Made by a program: the position numbers and the translations under genes. Shown one piece after another: positions 34,177 to 44,770 of a stretch of DNA of 64,000 nt. Source of the stretch: Streptomyces cacaoi. Lineage in GTDB: Bacteria; Actinomycetota; Actinomycetes; Streptomycetales; Streptomycetaceae. Every line of letters begins with the position of its first letter. The stretch's first letter is position 1. The stretch spans positions 1 through 64,000 of the forward strand of contig NZ_BJMM01000012.1 of NCBI RefSeq assembly GCF_006539165.1, given 5' to 3'. The notes below the pieces were generated by a model. That model worked only from the letters and a program-made list of their open reading frames with translations, ran no database searches and was not told the origin of the DNA.

Positions 34177-35160
34177 ATGAAGATCGCTTTCGTAGGCAAG
34201 GGGGGCAGCGGCAAGACGACCCTGTCCTCGCTGTTCATCCGCCACCTCGCCGCACGCGGTACGCGCGTCGTCGCCGTCGATGCCGACATCAACCAGCACC
34301 TGGGGGCCGCACTCGGACTCTCGGAGGAGGAGTCGGCCGCGCTGCCCGCCATGGGAGCGCACCTTCCGCTGATCAAGGACTATCTGCGCGGCGCCAATCC
34401 GCGGATCACCTCGGCCGAGACGATGATCAAGACCACGCCGCCCGGCGAGGGTTCACGTCTGCTGCGGCTCGGTGAGGACAACCCGGTCTACACCGCGTGC
34501 GCCCGGAACGTCCCGCTGGACGGCGGACCCGTCCGGTTGATGGCCACCGGGCCGTTCACCGAGTCCGACCTCGGTGTCGCCTGCTACCACTCCAAGACGG
34601 GCGCGGTGGAGCTGTTCCTCAACCATCTGGTGGACGGGCGCGAGGAGTTCGTGGTCGTCGACATGACGGCGGGCAGCGACTCGTTCGCCTCGGGGATGTT
34701 CACCCGCTTCGACATGACGTTCCTGGTCGCGGAGCCCACCCGGAAGGGGATCTCCGTGTACCGCCAGTACAAGGAGTACGCACGGGACTTCGGCGTGCCG
34801 CTCAAGGTCGTCGGGAACAAGGTGCACAGCGACGACGACCTGGAGTTCCTGCACGAGGCCGTGGGCGACGACCTGCTCGTGGCGGTCGGGCACTCCGAGT
34901 GGGTGCGCGCCATGGAGAAGGGCCGCGGCCGCCCGTTCGCCGAGCTGGAGGGCTCCAACTCCCGTGCGCTGGAGACGCTGTACGAGACGGCGGACGCGGT
35001 GTATCCGCAGCGGGACTGGGAGCGGTACATGCGGCAGATGGTCCACTTCCACCTGCGGAACGCCGAGAGCTGGGGCAACACCAGGACGGGCGTCGACCTG
35101 GCGGCGCAGGTGGACCCGTCGTTCGTGCTGCGCGAGGAGGCGGCGCCGCAGCCGGTCTGA
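34177..35160 (+). CDS. CooC/MinD-like ATPase
   Basis: A 327-residue P-loop protein of the MinD/CooC type. The deviant Walker A FVGKGGSGKTTL starts at residue 5, switch I is VVAVDADINQHLG and Walker B is FVVVDMTAGSD. CooC-like proteins use ATP to load nickel or move other cargo; here there is no CO dehydrogenase or hydrogenase gene, and the CxC metal motif of CooC is not seen, so the cargo is unknown. The ATG at 34177 sits 7 bases after TACTCT, a leaderless arrangement; a TTG at 34171 is less likely. A strong terminator follows. Confidence 0.82.
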   Translation: MKIAFVGKGGSGKTTLSSLFIRHLAARGTRVVAVDADINQHLGAALGLSEEESAALPAMGAHLPLIKDYLRGANPRITSAETMIKTTPPGEGSRLLRLGEDNPVYTACARNVPLDGGPVRLMATGPFTESDLGVACYHSKTGAVELFLNHLVDGREEFVVVDMTAGSDSFASGMFTRFDMTFLVAEPTRKGISVYRQYKEYARDFGVPLKVVGNKVHSDDDLEFLHEAVGDDLLVAVGHSEWVRAMEKGRGRPFAELEGSNSRALETLYETADAVYPQRDWERYMRQMVHFHLRNAESWGNTRTGVDLAAQVDPSFVLREEAAPQPV

Positions 35161-35168
35161 CGGGCCGC

Positions 35169-35206
35169 CCGGGCCCCGGTTCCCGCGCAGCCGGAACGGG
35201 GCCCGG
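35169..35206 (+). terminator. Terminator of the CooC-like ATPase gene
   Basis: CCGGGCCCCGGTTCC (35169-35183) pairs with GGAACGGGGCCCGG (35193-35206) with one bulged base and a 9-base loop, followed by CCTTTTGCGTTTTCC. It lies between convergent genes, so it may act on both. Confidence 0.8.
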
Positions 35207-35263
35207 ACACAGCCTTTTGCGTTTTCCTCGCCCTGCTGTGCCCCCCTTTGCTTTCCTCGCCGG

Positions 35264-36523
35264 TCAGTGCGCCTTGCCGAGTGCCCGTGCCCCCTCCGCG
35301 CCGGCGGAGTGCGCGCGGCCGAGGTAGGAGCGCCAGCCGCCCGGGGGCTTCTCGCCGACGCCGAGTGAGCGCAACTTCTCCAGCGTGCGCGGGTCCTGAG
35401 CGTCCAGCCAGTCCACGAGCTGCCGGAAGGAGACGCAGCGCACCTCCTTCTTGCGGCAGACGGTCTTCATGACCTCTTCGACGGCGTCCATGTAGATGCC
35501 GCCGTTCCAGTCCTCGAAGTGGTTGCCGATGATCATGGGCGCCCGGTTCGTGGTGTAGGCGCGGCGGAACCCCTGGAGCAGACCGTCGCGCATCTGGCGT
35601 TGCCAGGCGGGGCGCTTGGCCGGGTCGCCGTTGACGGTCCCCGACTGGTTGGCCAGGAAGTTGTAGTCCATCGAGAGCGTCTCGAACTTCCGCCCGGGCA
35701 TGGGGACCTGCTGGAGGGGGAGGTCCCAGAGACCCTTGCGCTTGTCGGGCCAGACCTGGGTGCCGTTGCCGGAGGAGTCGTAGCGGAAGCCCATCTGGCG
35801 CGCGGCATCCAGCAGGTTCTGCTGGCCCTCCAGGCAGGGTGCCCGGCCGCCGACCATCTCGTGCGTGTAGTTGAAGGGCAACGGCTTGGCGTCCTCCCAG
35901 CCCGTCGTGGTCTTCCAGTTCTCGACGAACCAGCGGGCCTGGCGGATCTCGCTCTTCCACTGCTCGACGGACCAGTCGCCGACACCGCCGGGGCCGCAGA
36001 AGTGGCCGTTGAAGTGGGTGCCGATCTCATGTCCCTCCAGCCAGGCTTTGCGCACCTGCTTGAGCGTGGAGCGGACGTTCTGCTTCTTCAGATAGCCGAT
36101 GTCCGAGGCGCCCTGCTGGTGACCGGGTGGGGAGTAACGTTTCGCCTCCTTTTCCGGAAGCGCGTACACGCCGCTGAGGAAGAAGGTCTGGGCGGCGCCG
36201 TACTTCCTTCCGGCCTCGCGGAAGCGGGAGAAGAGCCGCTTGCTGTCCTCACCCGCTCCGTCCCAGGAGAAGACGACGAACTGCGGGGGCTTGCGGCCGG
36301 CCAGCTTGCGCGGGTGCGGCTGGCGCGGCTGCCGGCCCGTGAACGCCGTCGAACCGTCACCGATGAGCCGGACCTTGCTGTGCGGCGGCGCCTCGGGCGC
36401 CGGCTGCGGGGCGCCGTCCGGCCGGTCCGCCGCCCCCCCGGAGCATCCGCTGACGACCAGGGCCAGGGCCAGCGTCGTCGTCCCCGCCAGCGGTGCGGCG
36501 GTTCGTCTTCGCGTAGCTGTCAT
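35264..36523 (-). CDS. Secreted lipoprotein, polysaccharide deacetylase-like
   Basis: A 419-residue lipoprotein: basic start, hydrophobic core and lipobox LVVSGC. After a Pro-rich linker the domain has the shape of a NodB-type carbohydrate deacetylase: QFVVFSWDGAGED replaces the usual TFDDG strand, GHEIGTHFNGHF holds the HxxxH-like metal site, and MIIGNHFEDWNGG comes near the end. The second Asp of the TFDDG motif is not evident, so catalysis may differ. Probably trims or modifies a cell-wall polymer outside the cell. The start has GAGGTGCG upstream. The 255-bp gap to the next gene is AT-rich for this genome. Confidence 0.75.
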   Translation of the reverse strand: MTATRRRTAAPLAGTTTLALALVVSGCSGGAADRPDGAPQPAPEAPPHSKVRLIGDGSTAFTGRQPRQPHPRKLAGRKPPQFVVFSWDGAGEDSKRLFSRFREAGRKYGAAQTFFLSGVYALPEKEAKRYSPPGHQQGASDIGYLKKQNVRSTLKQVRKAWLEGHEIGTHFNGHFCGPGGVGDWSVEQWKSEIRQARWFVENWKTTTGWEDAKPLPFNYTHEMVGGRAPCLEGQQNLLDAARQMGFRYDSSGNGTQVWPDKRKGLWDLPLQQVPMPGRKFETLSMDYNFLANQSGTVNGDPAKRPAWQRQMRDGLLQGFRRAYTTNRAPMIIGNHFEDWNGGIYMDAVEEVMKTVCRKKEVRCVSFRQLVDWLDAQDPRTLEKLRSLGVGEKPPGGWRSYLGRAHSAGAEGARALGKAH

Positions 36524-36778
36524 CGCGCACCTCGTCCTCTCGCGAGTCCGCCGGCCGCGAACCGGACCGGCAGTACGTGCGCACCAAAAGTTCCATAAGC
36601 CTTAAAAACGACAAATACGACAAGCAGACTTCCCCGGCCGTTCACTCGATGGGCGGAAGCAGGCCGCGGAGCGCCGCCTCGCCCTTCTACGGCTCTTTAC
36701 TCCGCATTACGCTCGCTTTACTGATGCTTGGGAGTAATCAGACGGTCACGCACCGTGCCATCCAGCGAAGGAGACACG
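36524..36778. promoter_or_regulatory. Divergent promoter region with low GC and an inverted repeat
   Basis: A 255-bp gap between the divergent deacetylase and SulP genes with a markedly AT-rich patch (36585-36632). TTACTCC (36697-36703) and GGAGTAA (36731-36737) are exact inverses, and TTACT recurs at 36717. A regulator could bind here; none is encoded next to it. Confidence 0.35.
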
Positions 36779-39145
36779 ATGTCCGCCTGCACCCCGCTCC
36801 GGGACGGTGAGCCCGAGCCCGACCGCCCCCGAGGAACCGGCCGGGGCCGGTCCTCCGAGAAACCCGGCCGTCCCGCAGGTCAGAGGCGCGGAGCACGGGG
36901 GCGGTGGGCTGCCGATCTCGCGGCCTCCCTCACCGTCTTCCTGATCGCCCTGCCCCTCTCGCTCGGCATCGCCCTGGCCGCCGGAGCCCCGTTGCAGGCC
37001 GGTCTGGTCGCCGGGGCCGTGGGCGGGCTGGTGTGTGCCTGGCTCGGCGGCGCCCCGTTGCAGATCACCGGGCCCGCAGCCGGGCTGACCGTCATCACGG
37101 CGGAGCTGATCCAGACGTACGGGTGGCGTGCGACGTGTGCGATCACGGTCGCGGCCGGGGTCGCACAGATCGGGCTGGGGTGTCTGCGGATCGCGCGGTC
37201 CGCACTCGCCGTGAGTCCCGCGATCGTGCACGGCATGCTCGCCGGGATCGGCGTCACCATCGCGCTCGCTCAGCTGCATGTGATGCTCGGCGGCGAGCCC
37301 GACAGTTCGCCGCTGACCAATGCGCTGGAGCTGCCGGAGAGGCTGGTCGCCGTGCAGCCGGCGGCGCTGTCCATCAGCCTGCTGACCGTCTTCGTGCTGC
37401 TCGCGTGGCCCCGGCTCACGCGGCGCGGCGGGCCGGGCGGCCGCCTGGCGGGGAAGGTGCCCGCCGCGCTGGTGGCCGTCGGGCTGGCGACCGCGGCCTC
37501 GGTGCTCGGTGACATGCGGCTGCCGCGGGTCGAGTTGCCGTCCTGGAGTGCGCACGCGCTGCCCGCGCTGCCGGACGGGCCGCTGCTCGGGCCGGCCACC
37601 GCTGTGCTGACGCTGACTCTGGTCGCCAGCGTGCAGGCGTTGTTGTCCGCCGTCGCGGCCGACAAGCTGGCTGCGCAGCGCAACGACGGCCGGGTGCCGC
37701 GCAGCGATCTGGACAAGGAGCTGCGGGCGCACGGCGCGACGAACATCGTCTCGGGGCTGGCCGGCGGGCTGCCGGTCACCGGTGTGGCGGTGCGCACCAG
37801 CGCGAACATCGCGGCGGGCGCCGTCAGCCGCAACTCCGCGCTGTTGCAAGGGCTGTGGGTCCTGGTGGCCGCCGGGCTGCTCGTCCCGCTGCTGGAGTGG
37901 ATCCCGTTGGCGGCGCTCGGTGCGCTGGTGATGGTCGTCGGCGTGCGGATGGTGAACCTCACGCACATCAGGGCGGTCAGCCGGCACCGCGAGGCGCTGG
38001 TGTTCGGGGCCACGCTGGCCGGGGTCGTGCTCATCGGCGTACTGGAGGGCGTCGGCATCGGGATCGGTGTGGCCGTGGCCGTCGCGCTGCACCGGCTCGC
38101 GCACACCCGGATCCAGGCGGACGACGACGGCGGGGCCGGAAGCGGGGAGCCTCTGCGGATCGTCGTGCGGGGGCAGTTGACGTTCCTGGCCGTTCCGCGG
38201 CTGAGCCGGGCGCTGGCCCGGGTGCCCGAAGGCGCGGATGTGGTGGTGGAGTTGCGCGGCACGTTCATGGACCACGCGGCCTACGAGGCGCTGGAGGACT
38301 GGAGCGCCACACACCGGGCCTCGGGCGGCGGGGTCGAGGTGGTGAACGGCGCGGGGCGGCAGTTGGCCGAGCCGTCCGCGGCGCACACCTGTACGCCGTG
38401 GATGCCGTGGCGCAATCACCAGTGCACGCGCCCGGAGGGCGGGGAGCCGGCGCACACTCCGCGGCGCGGTCAACTCCTGGGCGGGGTCGGCAACTTCCAG
38501 CGGGCGACGGCGCCGCTCGTGCGCGAGGAGCTGGCACGGCTGGCCGAGGAGGGGCAGCGGCCCTCGCACCTCTTTTTGACCTGCGCGGACTCCCGGCTGG
38601 TCACCAGCATGATCACGTCCAGTGGGCCGGGCGACCTCTTCACCGTGCGCAACGTCGGCAATCTGGTGCCGCTGCCCGGTCAGGACGCGGGGGACGACTC
38701 CGTCGCCGCGGCCATCGAGTACGCCGTCGACGTGCTGGAGGTCGAGTCGGTGACCGTGTGCGGGCACTCGGGGTGCGGCGCGATGCAGGCGGTGCGCGGC
38801 AGCACCGGCGGTCCGGGGGACGCGGCCGGTTCGCTGGGCCGGTGGCTGCGGCACGCCCGGCCGAGTCTGCGCCGGCTGGGAGCGCCGGACCGGCCCGTTC
38901 CCCGGCTGGCCGACCGGGAGACGGCCGACGAGCTGGAAGCGCTGTGTCTGGCCAACGTCGTCCAGCAGCTCGAACATCTGACGGCGCACGCGTGCGTGGC
39001 ACGGCGCGTCGGCGCGGGGAAGCTCGAACTGCACGGCATGTACTTCCACGTGGGCGAGGCGCAGGCGTATGTGCTGGATGTCGAGGGGACGGACGTGGAC
39101 CGTGCGGTCTTCCGTGCCGTGCGGCCCGGCCGGGCCGTGGGCTGA
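36779..39145 (+). CDS. SulP anion transporter fused to a beta-carbonic anhydrase
   Basis: A 788-residue fusion. Residues about 45-440 form a SulP/SLC26 membrane domain (GLVAGAVGGLVCAWLGGAP is the start of its conserved region, shown here in full as 19 residues). Residues about 455-560 form the STAS domain. Residues about 575-780 form a beta-class carbonic anhydrase with zinc ligands in CADSR and HSGCGA. SulP members include BicA-type bicarbonate transporters, so import or export of bicarbonate coupled to its interconversion with CO2 is likely; sulfate is the alternative. The ATG at 36779 has GAAGGAGA upstream. Confidence 0.92.
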   Translation: MSACTPLRDGEPEPDRPRGTGRGRSSEKPGRPAGQRRGARGRWAADLAASLTVFLIALPLSLGIALAAGAPLQAGLVAGAVGGLVCAWLGGAPLQITGPAAGLTVITAELIQTYGWRATCAITVAAGVAQIGLGCLRIARSALAVSPAIVHGMLAGIGVTIALAQLHVMLGGEPDSSPLTNALELPERLVAVQPAALSISLLTVFVLLAWPRLTRRGGPGGRLAGKVPAALVAVGLATAASVLGDMRLPRVELPSWSAHALPALPDGPLLGPATAVLTLTLVASVQALLSAVAADKLAAQRNDGRVPRSDLDKELRAHGATNIVSGLAGGLPVTGVAVRTSANIAAGAVSRNSALLQGLWVLVAAGLLVPLLEWIPLAALGALVMVVGVRMVNLTHIRAVSRHREALVFGATLAGVVLIGVLEGVGIGIGVAVAVALHRLAHTRIQADDDGGAGSGEPLRIVVRGQLTFLAVPRLSRALARVPEGADVVVELRGTFMDHAAYEALEDWSATHRASGGGVEVVNGAGRQLAEPSAAHTCTPWMPWRNHQCTRPEGGEPAHTPRRGQLLGGVGNFQRATAPLVREELARLAEEGQRPSHLFLTCADSRLVTSMITSSGPGDLFTVRNVGNLVPLPGQDAGDDSVAAAIEYAVDVLEVESVTVCGHSGCGAMQAVRGSTGGPGDAAGSLGRWLRHARPSLRRLGAPDRPVPRLADRETADELEALCLANVVQQLEHLTAHACVARRVGAGKLELHGMYFHVGEAQAYVLDVEGTDVDRAVFRAVRPGRAVG

Positions 39146-39213
39146 GCCGGTGGCGGGGGGCCGAACCACCGCCGGGCGGCCCGGGATTCCGGCGGACCGG
39201 GACGGCCCGGACA

Positions 39214-39257
39214 CCGTGACAGGTCTACACCAGTTTCGTCTACGACCCTTGTCACGG
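39214..39257 (+). promoter_or_regulatory. Inverted repeat upstream of acs
   Basis: CCGTGACA (39214-39221) and TGTCACGG (39250-39257) are exact inverses with a 28-base spacer that also holds TCTAC twice. It ends 63 bases before the acs start. Either a pair of half-sites for a regulator or a long hairpin. Confidence 0.4.
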
Positions 39258-39320
39258 CCCCGGGACGGCTGATGAGCTAGGCCCCGGGATACAGCGCACA
39301 CTCCGGGAAAGGGAGATGTC

Positions 39321-41309
<1,989 letters not shown>

Positions 41310-41331
41310 GCGCACGGCACCGCACACGGGA

Positions 41332-41364
41332 CGAGGGGCATCCGGCCGGGCCGGGTGCCCCTCG
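41332..41364 (+). terminator. Terminator of acs
   Basis: CGAGGGGCATCCGG (41332-41345) and CCGGGTGCCCCTCG (41351-41364) form a 14-bp stem with one G-T pair and a 5-base loop, 22 bases after the acs stop. Confidence 0.8.
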
Positions 41365-41500
41365 CCGCGTTGTGGTTACCCTTGGCAGACGACGCCGCGG
41401 CCCGCAGAGGGCGGCGGCGCACGGGGCGAGCCGGGAAGTCTGGTCGGCACAGGCCACAGGTCTGTTCCCAGCCGTCCAGCCCCGACAAGGAGCTCCCTCC

Positions 41501-42907
41501 ATGACGCCGCCCCCGCGCGACAACGGCCGCCGTTCCGTCTTCCTCGGCCGTCTGCCCCTGGGCGAACGCACCTTCCTCGCCGACGCGCTGCGCACCGAGA
41601 CCGTCGGCGGGATGCTGCTCCTGGCCGCCGCCGTCGTCGCCCTGCTGCTCGCCAACACCCCGGCGCAGGGCCTCTACGAGGACGTCAGGAACTTCCACTT
41701 CGGTCCTGAGGCGCTGCATCTGAACCTGTCGGTGGCCGACTGGGCCAAGGACGGGCTGCTGACGGTCTTCTTCTTCGTGGCCGGGATCGAGCTGAAGCGC
41801 GAGCTGGTCGCCGGCGAGCTGCGCGATCCGAAGGCGGCGGCGCTGCCCATCGTCTCCGCGGTGTGCGGCATGGTCGTCCCCGCGCTGATCTACGTCGCGC
41901 TCGCGGTCGGCGGCGGTGGGGACGTCCGGGGCTGGGCCATCCCGATGGCGACGGACATCGCGTTCGCGCTGGGGGTCCTCGCCGTGCTGGGCACCGGTCT
42001 TCCCTCGTCGCTGCGTGCGTTCCTGCTGACGCTGGCCGTCGTGGACGACCTCGGCGCCATCGTGATCATCGCGGTCTTCTACTCGGCGGGCATCAGCTTC
42101 GCGGCGCTGGGCGCGGCCGTCGTCGGGCTCGGCCTGTTCTGGTTCCTGCACCACCGGGGCGTACGCGGCTGGTACGTGTACGTGCCGCTCGCGATCGTCG
42201 TCTGGGGTCTGATGCACGCCAGCGGTGTGCACGCGACGGTCGCCGGGGTGGCGATGGGCCTGATGCTGCGGTGCACCGTCCGGGACGGGGAGCACAGCTC
42301 GCCGGCCGAACACATCGAACACCTCGTCAGGCCGGTGTCGGCGGGGCTGGCCGTACCGGTGTTCGCGCTGTTCGCCGCGGGCGTCGCGGTCTCCGGCGGC
42401 GCGATGACGGAGGTGTTCACCGAGCCGGAGACGCTCGGCGTCGTCCTCGGTCTGCTGGCCGGCAAGACGCTCGGTGTGTTCGGCGGGGCCTGGGTCACCG
42501 CCCGCTTCACCAAGGCGGAGCTGAACCGGGAGCTGGGCTGGGCCGACGTCCTGGCGGTCGCGGTGCTCGCCGGAATCGGCTTCACCGTCTCTCTCCTCAT
42601 CAGCGAGCTGGCGTTCGCCGACGATGCCGGGCTCGCCGACACCGCGAAGGCGGCGGTGCTGACCGGCAGCCTGCTGGCCACCGTGTGCGCCGGCATCCTG
42701 CTCAAGTTCCGTGCCCGCAGGCACCGTTCGCTGCTGGACGAGGAGGAGCGCGACGAGGACGGCGACGGCGTCCCGGACATCTACGAGCAGGACAACCCCG
42801 AGTACCACCTGCGGATGGCCGCACTGCACGAGGCCAAGGCGGCGGAGCACCGCAGGCTCGCCGAAGTGGCCGGGCGCCGGGACGTGGTGGACGATGGTCC
42901 GGCATGA
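41501..42907 (+). CDS. nhaA: NhaA-type Na+/H+ antiporter
   Basis: A 468-residue antiporter exchanging Na+ for H+ to control pH and salt. FFFVAGIELKRELVAGEL is the conserved first half; GWAIPMATDIAFALG carries the DIAFALG motif; LAVVDDLGAI contains the adjacent Asp pair that binds the ion. The C-terminus after about residue 410 is a hydrophilic tail (DEEERDEDGDGVPDIYE), found in actinobacterial forms. The ATG at 41501 has AAGGAG 8 bases upstream; an in-frame upstream extension is not coding-like. Confidence 0.94.
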   Translation: MTPPPRDNGRRSVFLGRLPLGERTFLADALRTETVGGMLLLAAAVVALLLANTPAQGLYEDVRNFHFGPEALHLNLSVADWAKDGLLTVFFFVAGIELKRELVAGELRDPKAAALPIVSAVCGMVVPALIYVALAVGGGGDVRGWAIPMATDIAFALGVLAVLGTGLPSSLRAFLLTLAVVDDLGAIVIIAVFYSAGISFAALGAAVVGLGLFWFLHHRGVRGWYVYVPLAIVVWGLMHASGVHATVAGVAMGLMLRCTVRDGEHSSPAEHIEHLVRPVSAGLAVPVFALFAAGVAVSGGAMTEVFTEPETLGVVLGLLAGKTLGVFGGAWVTARFTKAELNRELGWADVLAVAVLAGIGFTVSLLISELAFADDAGLADTAKAAVLTGSLLATVCAGILLKFRARRHRSLLDEEERDEDGDGVPDIYEQDNPEYHLRMAALHEAKAAEHRRLAEVAGRRDVVDDGPA

Positions 42908-42991
42908 TCTGACCTGACTGACCGGTAATCCGGCACGTCAGCCAGGGCAGCCGGAATCCCGGATCCGTACGACTTCGAGGGAGACACAGGG

Positions 42992-43468
42992 ATGAGCGCA
43001 GCCGACGACGGCCGCAGCCTCGGACAGCTGGTCGCGGCGGCGACCGCGGAGATGTCCGCGCTGGTGCACGACGAGATCGCACTGGCCAAGGCCGAGCTCC
43101 GGCAGGACGTGAAGCGCGGTGTGCTGGGCAGCGGGGCGGCCATCGTCGCCGGGGTGTTCCTGCTGTTCGCGCTGCCTGTGCTGAGCTTCGCCGCGGCCTA
43201 CGGGATCCACAACCTCGGCCTCGGTCTGGCCTGGTCGTTCCTCATCGTCGGCGGGGCCTACATCGTGCTCGCGCTGATCCTGCTGGGCCTGGCCGCCATG
43301 AAGTTCAAGAAGATCTCCAAGAGCAAGGGCCCGCAGAAGTCGATCGCCTCGGCCAAGCAGACCGCCGCCGTGCTCTCGCACGCGCGTCCGCACCCGCGTA
43401 CGGAAGCCGAGGGGAAGAGCGGGAGCGGGAACACGCCGCAGGAGCATGTGACACGCTCGGCGGTATGA
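42992..43468 (+). CDS. Actinobacterial holin-X-like membrane protein
   Basis: A 158-residue protein of the phage holin superfamily / Actinobacterial Holin-X type. The N-terminal SLGQLVAAATAEMSALVHDE and ALAKAELRQDV are the family's amphipathic start. Two hydrophobic segments (about 47-72 and 78-105) are followed by a basic tail. Despite the name it is a housekeeping gene in actinobacteria, not evidence of a prophage. The ATG has AGGGAGA upstream, and its stop overlaps the start of the hydrolase by 4 bases (ATGA). Confidence 0.85.
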   Translation: MSAADDGRSLGQLVAAATAEMSALVHDEIALAKAELRQDVKRGVLGSGAAIVAGVFLLFALPVLSFAAAYGIHNLGLGLAWSFLIVGGAYIVLALILLGLAAMKFKKISKSKGPQKSIASAKQTAAVLSHARPHPRTEAEGKSGSGNTPQEHVTRSAV

Positions 43469-44400
43469 CATTCGCAGAGAGCCCGGCGGCGATCGTCCGC
43501 GTCGACGGCCCGTGGACACACCGGGACGTGGCCGCCAACGGCGCACGGTTCCACATCGCCGAGATGGGCGAGGGCCCGCTGGTTCTCCTGCTGCACGGCT
43601 TCCCGCAGTACTGGTGGACCTGGCGGTACCAACTGCCCGCGCTGGCCGAGGCGGGCTACCGTGCCGTGGCCATGGATCTGCGCGGCGTCGGCGGCAGCGA
43701 CCGCACCCCGCGCGGCTACGATCCGGCCAACCTCGCCCTCGATGTCACCGGCGTCATCCGCTCGCTGGGCGAGCCGGACGCGGCGCTCGTCGGGCACGAC
43801 CTGGGGGGCTATCTGGCCTGGACGGCCGCCGTGATGCGGCCGAAACTGATCCGCCGGCTCGTCGTCTCCTCCATGCCGCACCCGCGCCGGTGGCGGGCCG
43901 CGATGCTGGCCGATCCGCGGCAGACCGCCGCCGGCTCCCACATCCTGGGCTTCCAGCGGCCCTGGGTGCCGGAGCGTCAACTCGTCGCCGAGGACGGCGC
44001 CCTGGTGGGCCGTCTCATCCGCGACTGGGCCGGGCCCAAGCTCTCCGGGCCGGACGAGGACGCCGCCGTCGAGAACTACCGGCGGGCCATCTGCATCCCG
44101 TCGACCGCGCACTGCTCGATCGAGCCGTACCGCTGGATGGTGCGCTCCATGGCGCGGCCGGACGGTGTGCAGTTCTACCGGCGGATGAAGCGGCCCGTGC
44201 GCGTCCCGACGCTCCATCTGCACGGCTCGCTCGATCCGGTGATGCGTATCCGGAGCGCGGCCGGCTCCGGCGCGTACGTCGAAGCCCCCTACCGCTGGCG
44301 GCTGTTCGACGGTCTCGGGCACTGGCCGCACGAGGAGGACCCGGTGGCGTTCAGCACCGAACTCGTGCACTGGCTGGGCGACCCCGAGCCCGACCGCTGA
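43465..44400 (+). CDS. Alpha/beta hydrolase, epoxide hydrolase-like
   Basis: A 311-residue alpha/beta hydrolase. HGFPQYWWTW is the oxyanion region typical of epoxide hydrolases and haloalkane dehalogenases. The nucleophile is Asp in GHDLGGYLAW; the general acid is probably in HGSLDPVM and the His in GLGHWPHEE. Asp as nucleophile indicates hydrolysis through an alkyl-enzyme ester, as in epoxide hydrolases. It is coupled to the holin-X gene by an ATGA overlap, an arrangement kept in Streptomyces. Confidence 0.88.
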   Translation: MTFAESPAAIVRVDGPWTHRDVAANGARFHIAEMGEGPLVLLLHGFPQYWWTWRYQLPALAEAGYRAVAMDLRGVGGSDRTPRGYDPANLALDVTGVIRSLGEPDAALVGHDLGGYLAWTAAVMRPKLIRRLVVSSMPHPRRWRAAMLADPRQTAAGSHILGFQRPWVPERQLVAEDGALVGRLIRDWAGPKLSGPDEDAAVENYRRAICIPSTAHCSIEPYRWMVRSMARPDGVQFYRRMKRPVRVPTLHLHGSLDPVMRIRSAAGSGAYVEAPYRWRLFDGLGHWPHEEDPVAFSTELVHWLGDPEPDR

Positions 44401-44564
44401 GCCCCGCCCGACGGCAGGCGCGGCGGACCGTCCTGGCCCGCCGCCGCCCGGCCCCGAGGCCCGCGCCGCCCGCCCGCCGACGCCCGCACACATGCCCGCC
44501 GCATAGGCCGATTGAGCGAACCAGGGGCGATTACTGACCATGGGCCAGGGGCAAGGACCGGGGT

Positions 44565-44750
44565 ATGGGCTGGACGCACGACTTCCGTGACGTGGCACGT
44601 AATCGCAGTCATCCGAAGGCCCCGCGTACGCCGGGCTCGGCCCGCCTCGCGGCCCGGATGCACGGCGACGCCCCCGAGCCGGGCATTCCGCATCTGCTGC
44701 GCCGGCGGGCGCGCTGGGTCGGGGCCAGGCTGCGGCACACCCGGCCCTGA
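44565..44750 (+). CDS. Small conserved basic protein (61 residues)
   Basis: A 61-residue protein, very basic (13 Arg plus His), with no membrane segment. Third codon positions are strongly GC-biased and the opening MGWTHDFRDVARNR looks conserved in Streptomyces from memory. AAGG lies 11 bases upstream of the ATG. It is followed 20 bases later by the stop of the converging MarP-type protease gene. No function is known to me. Confidence 0.6.
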   Translation: MGWTHDFRDVARNRSHPKAPRTPGSARLAARMHGDAPEPGIPHLLRRRARWVGARLRHTRP

Positions 44751-44770
44751 GCGGACGGGCCCGGCCCGGT

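Noticed and set aside
42992..43468. Prophage suspected from a holin-like gene
   Set aside because: Holin-X-type proteins are part of the normal actinobacterial chromosome; no phage structural or integrase gene is near.
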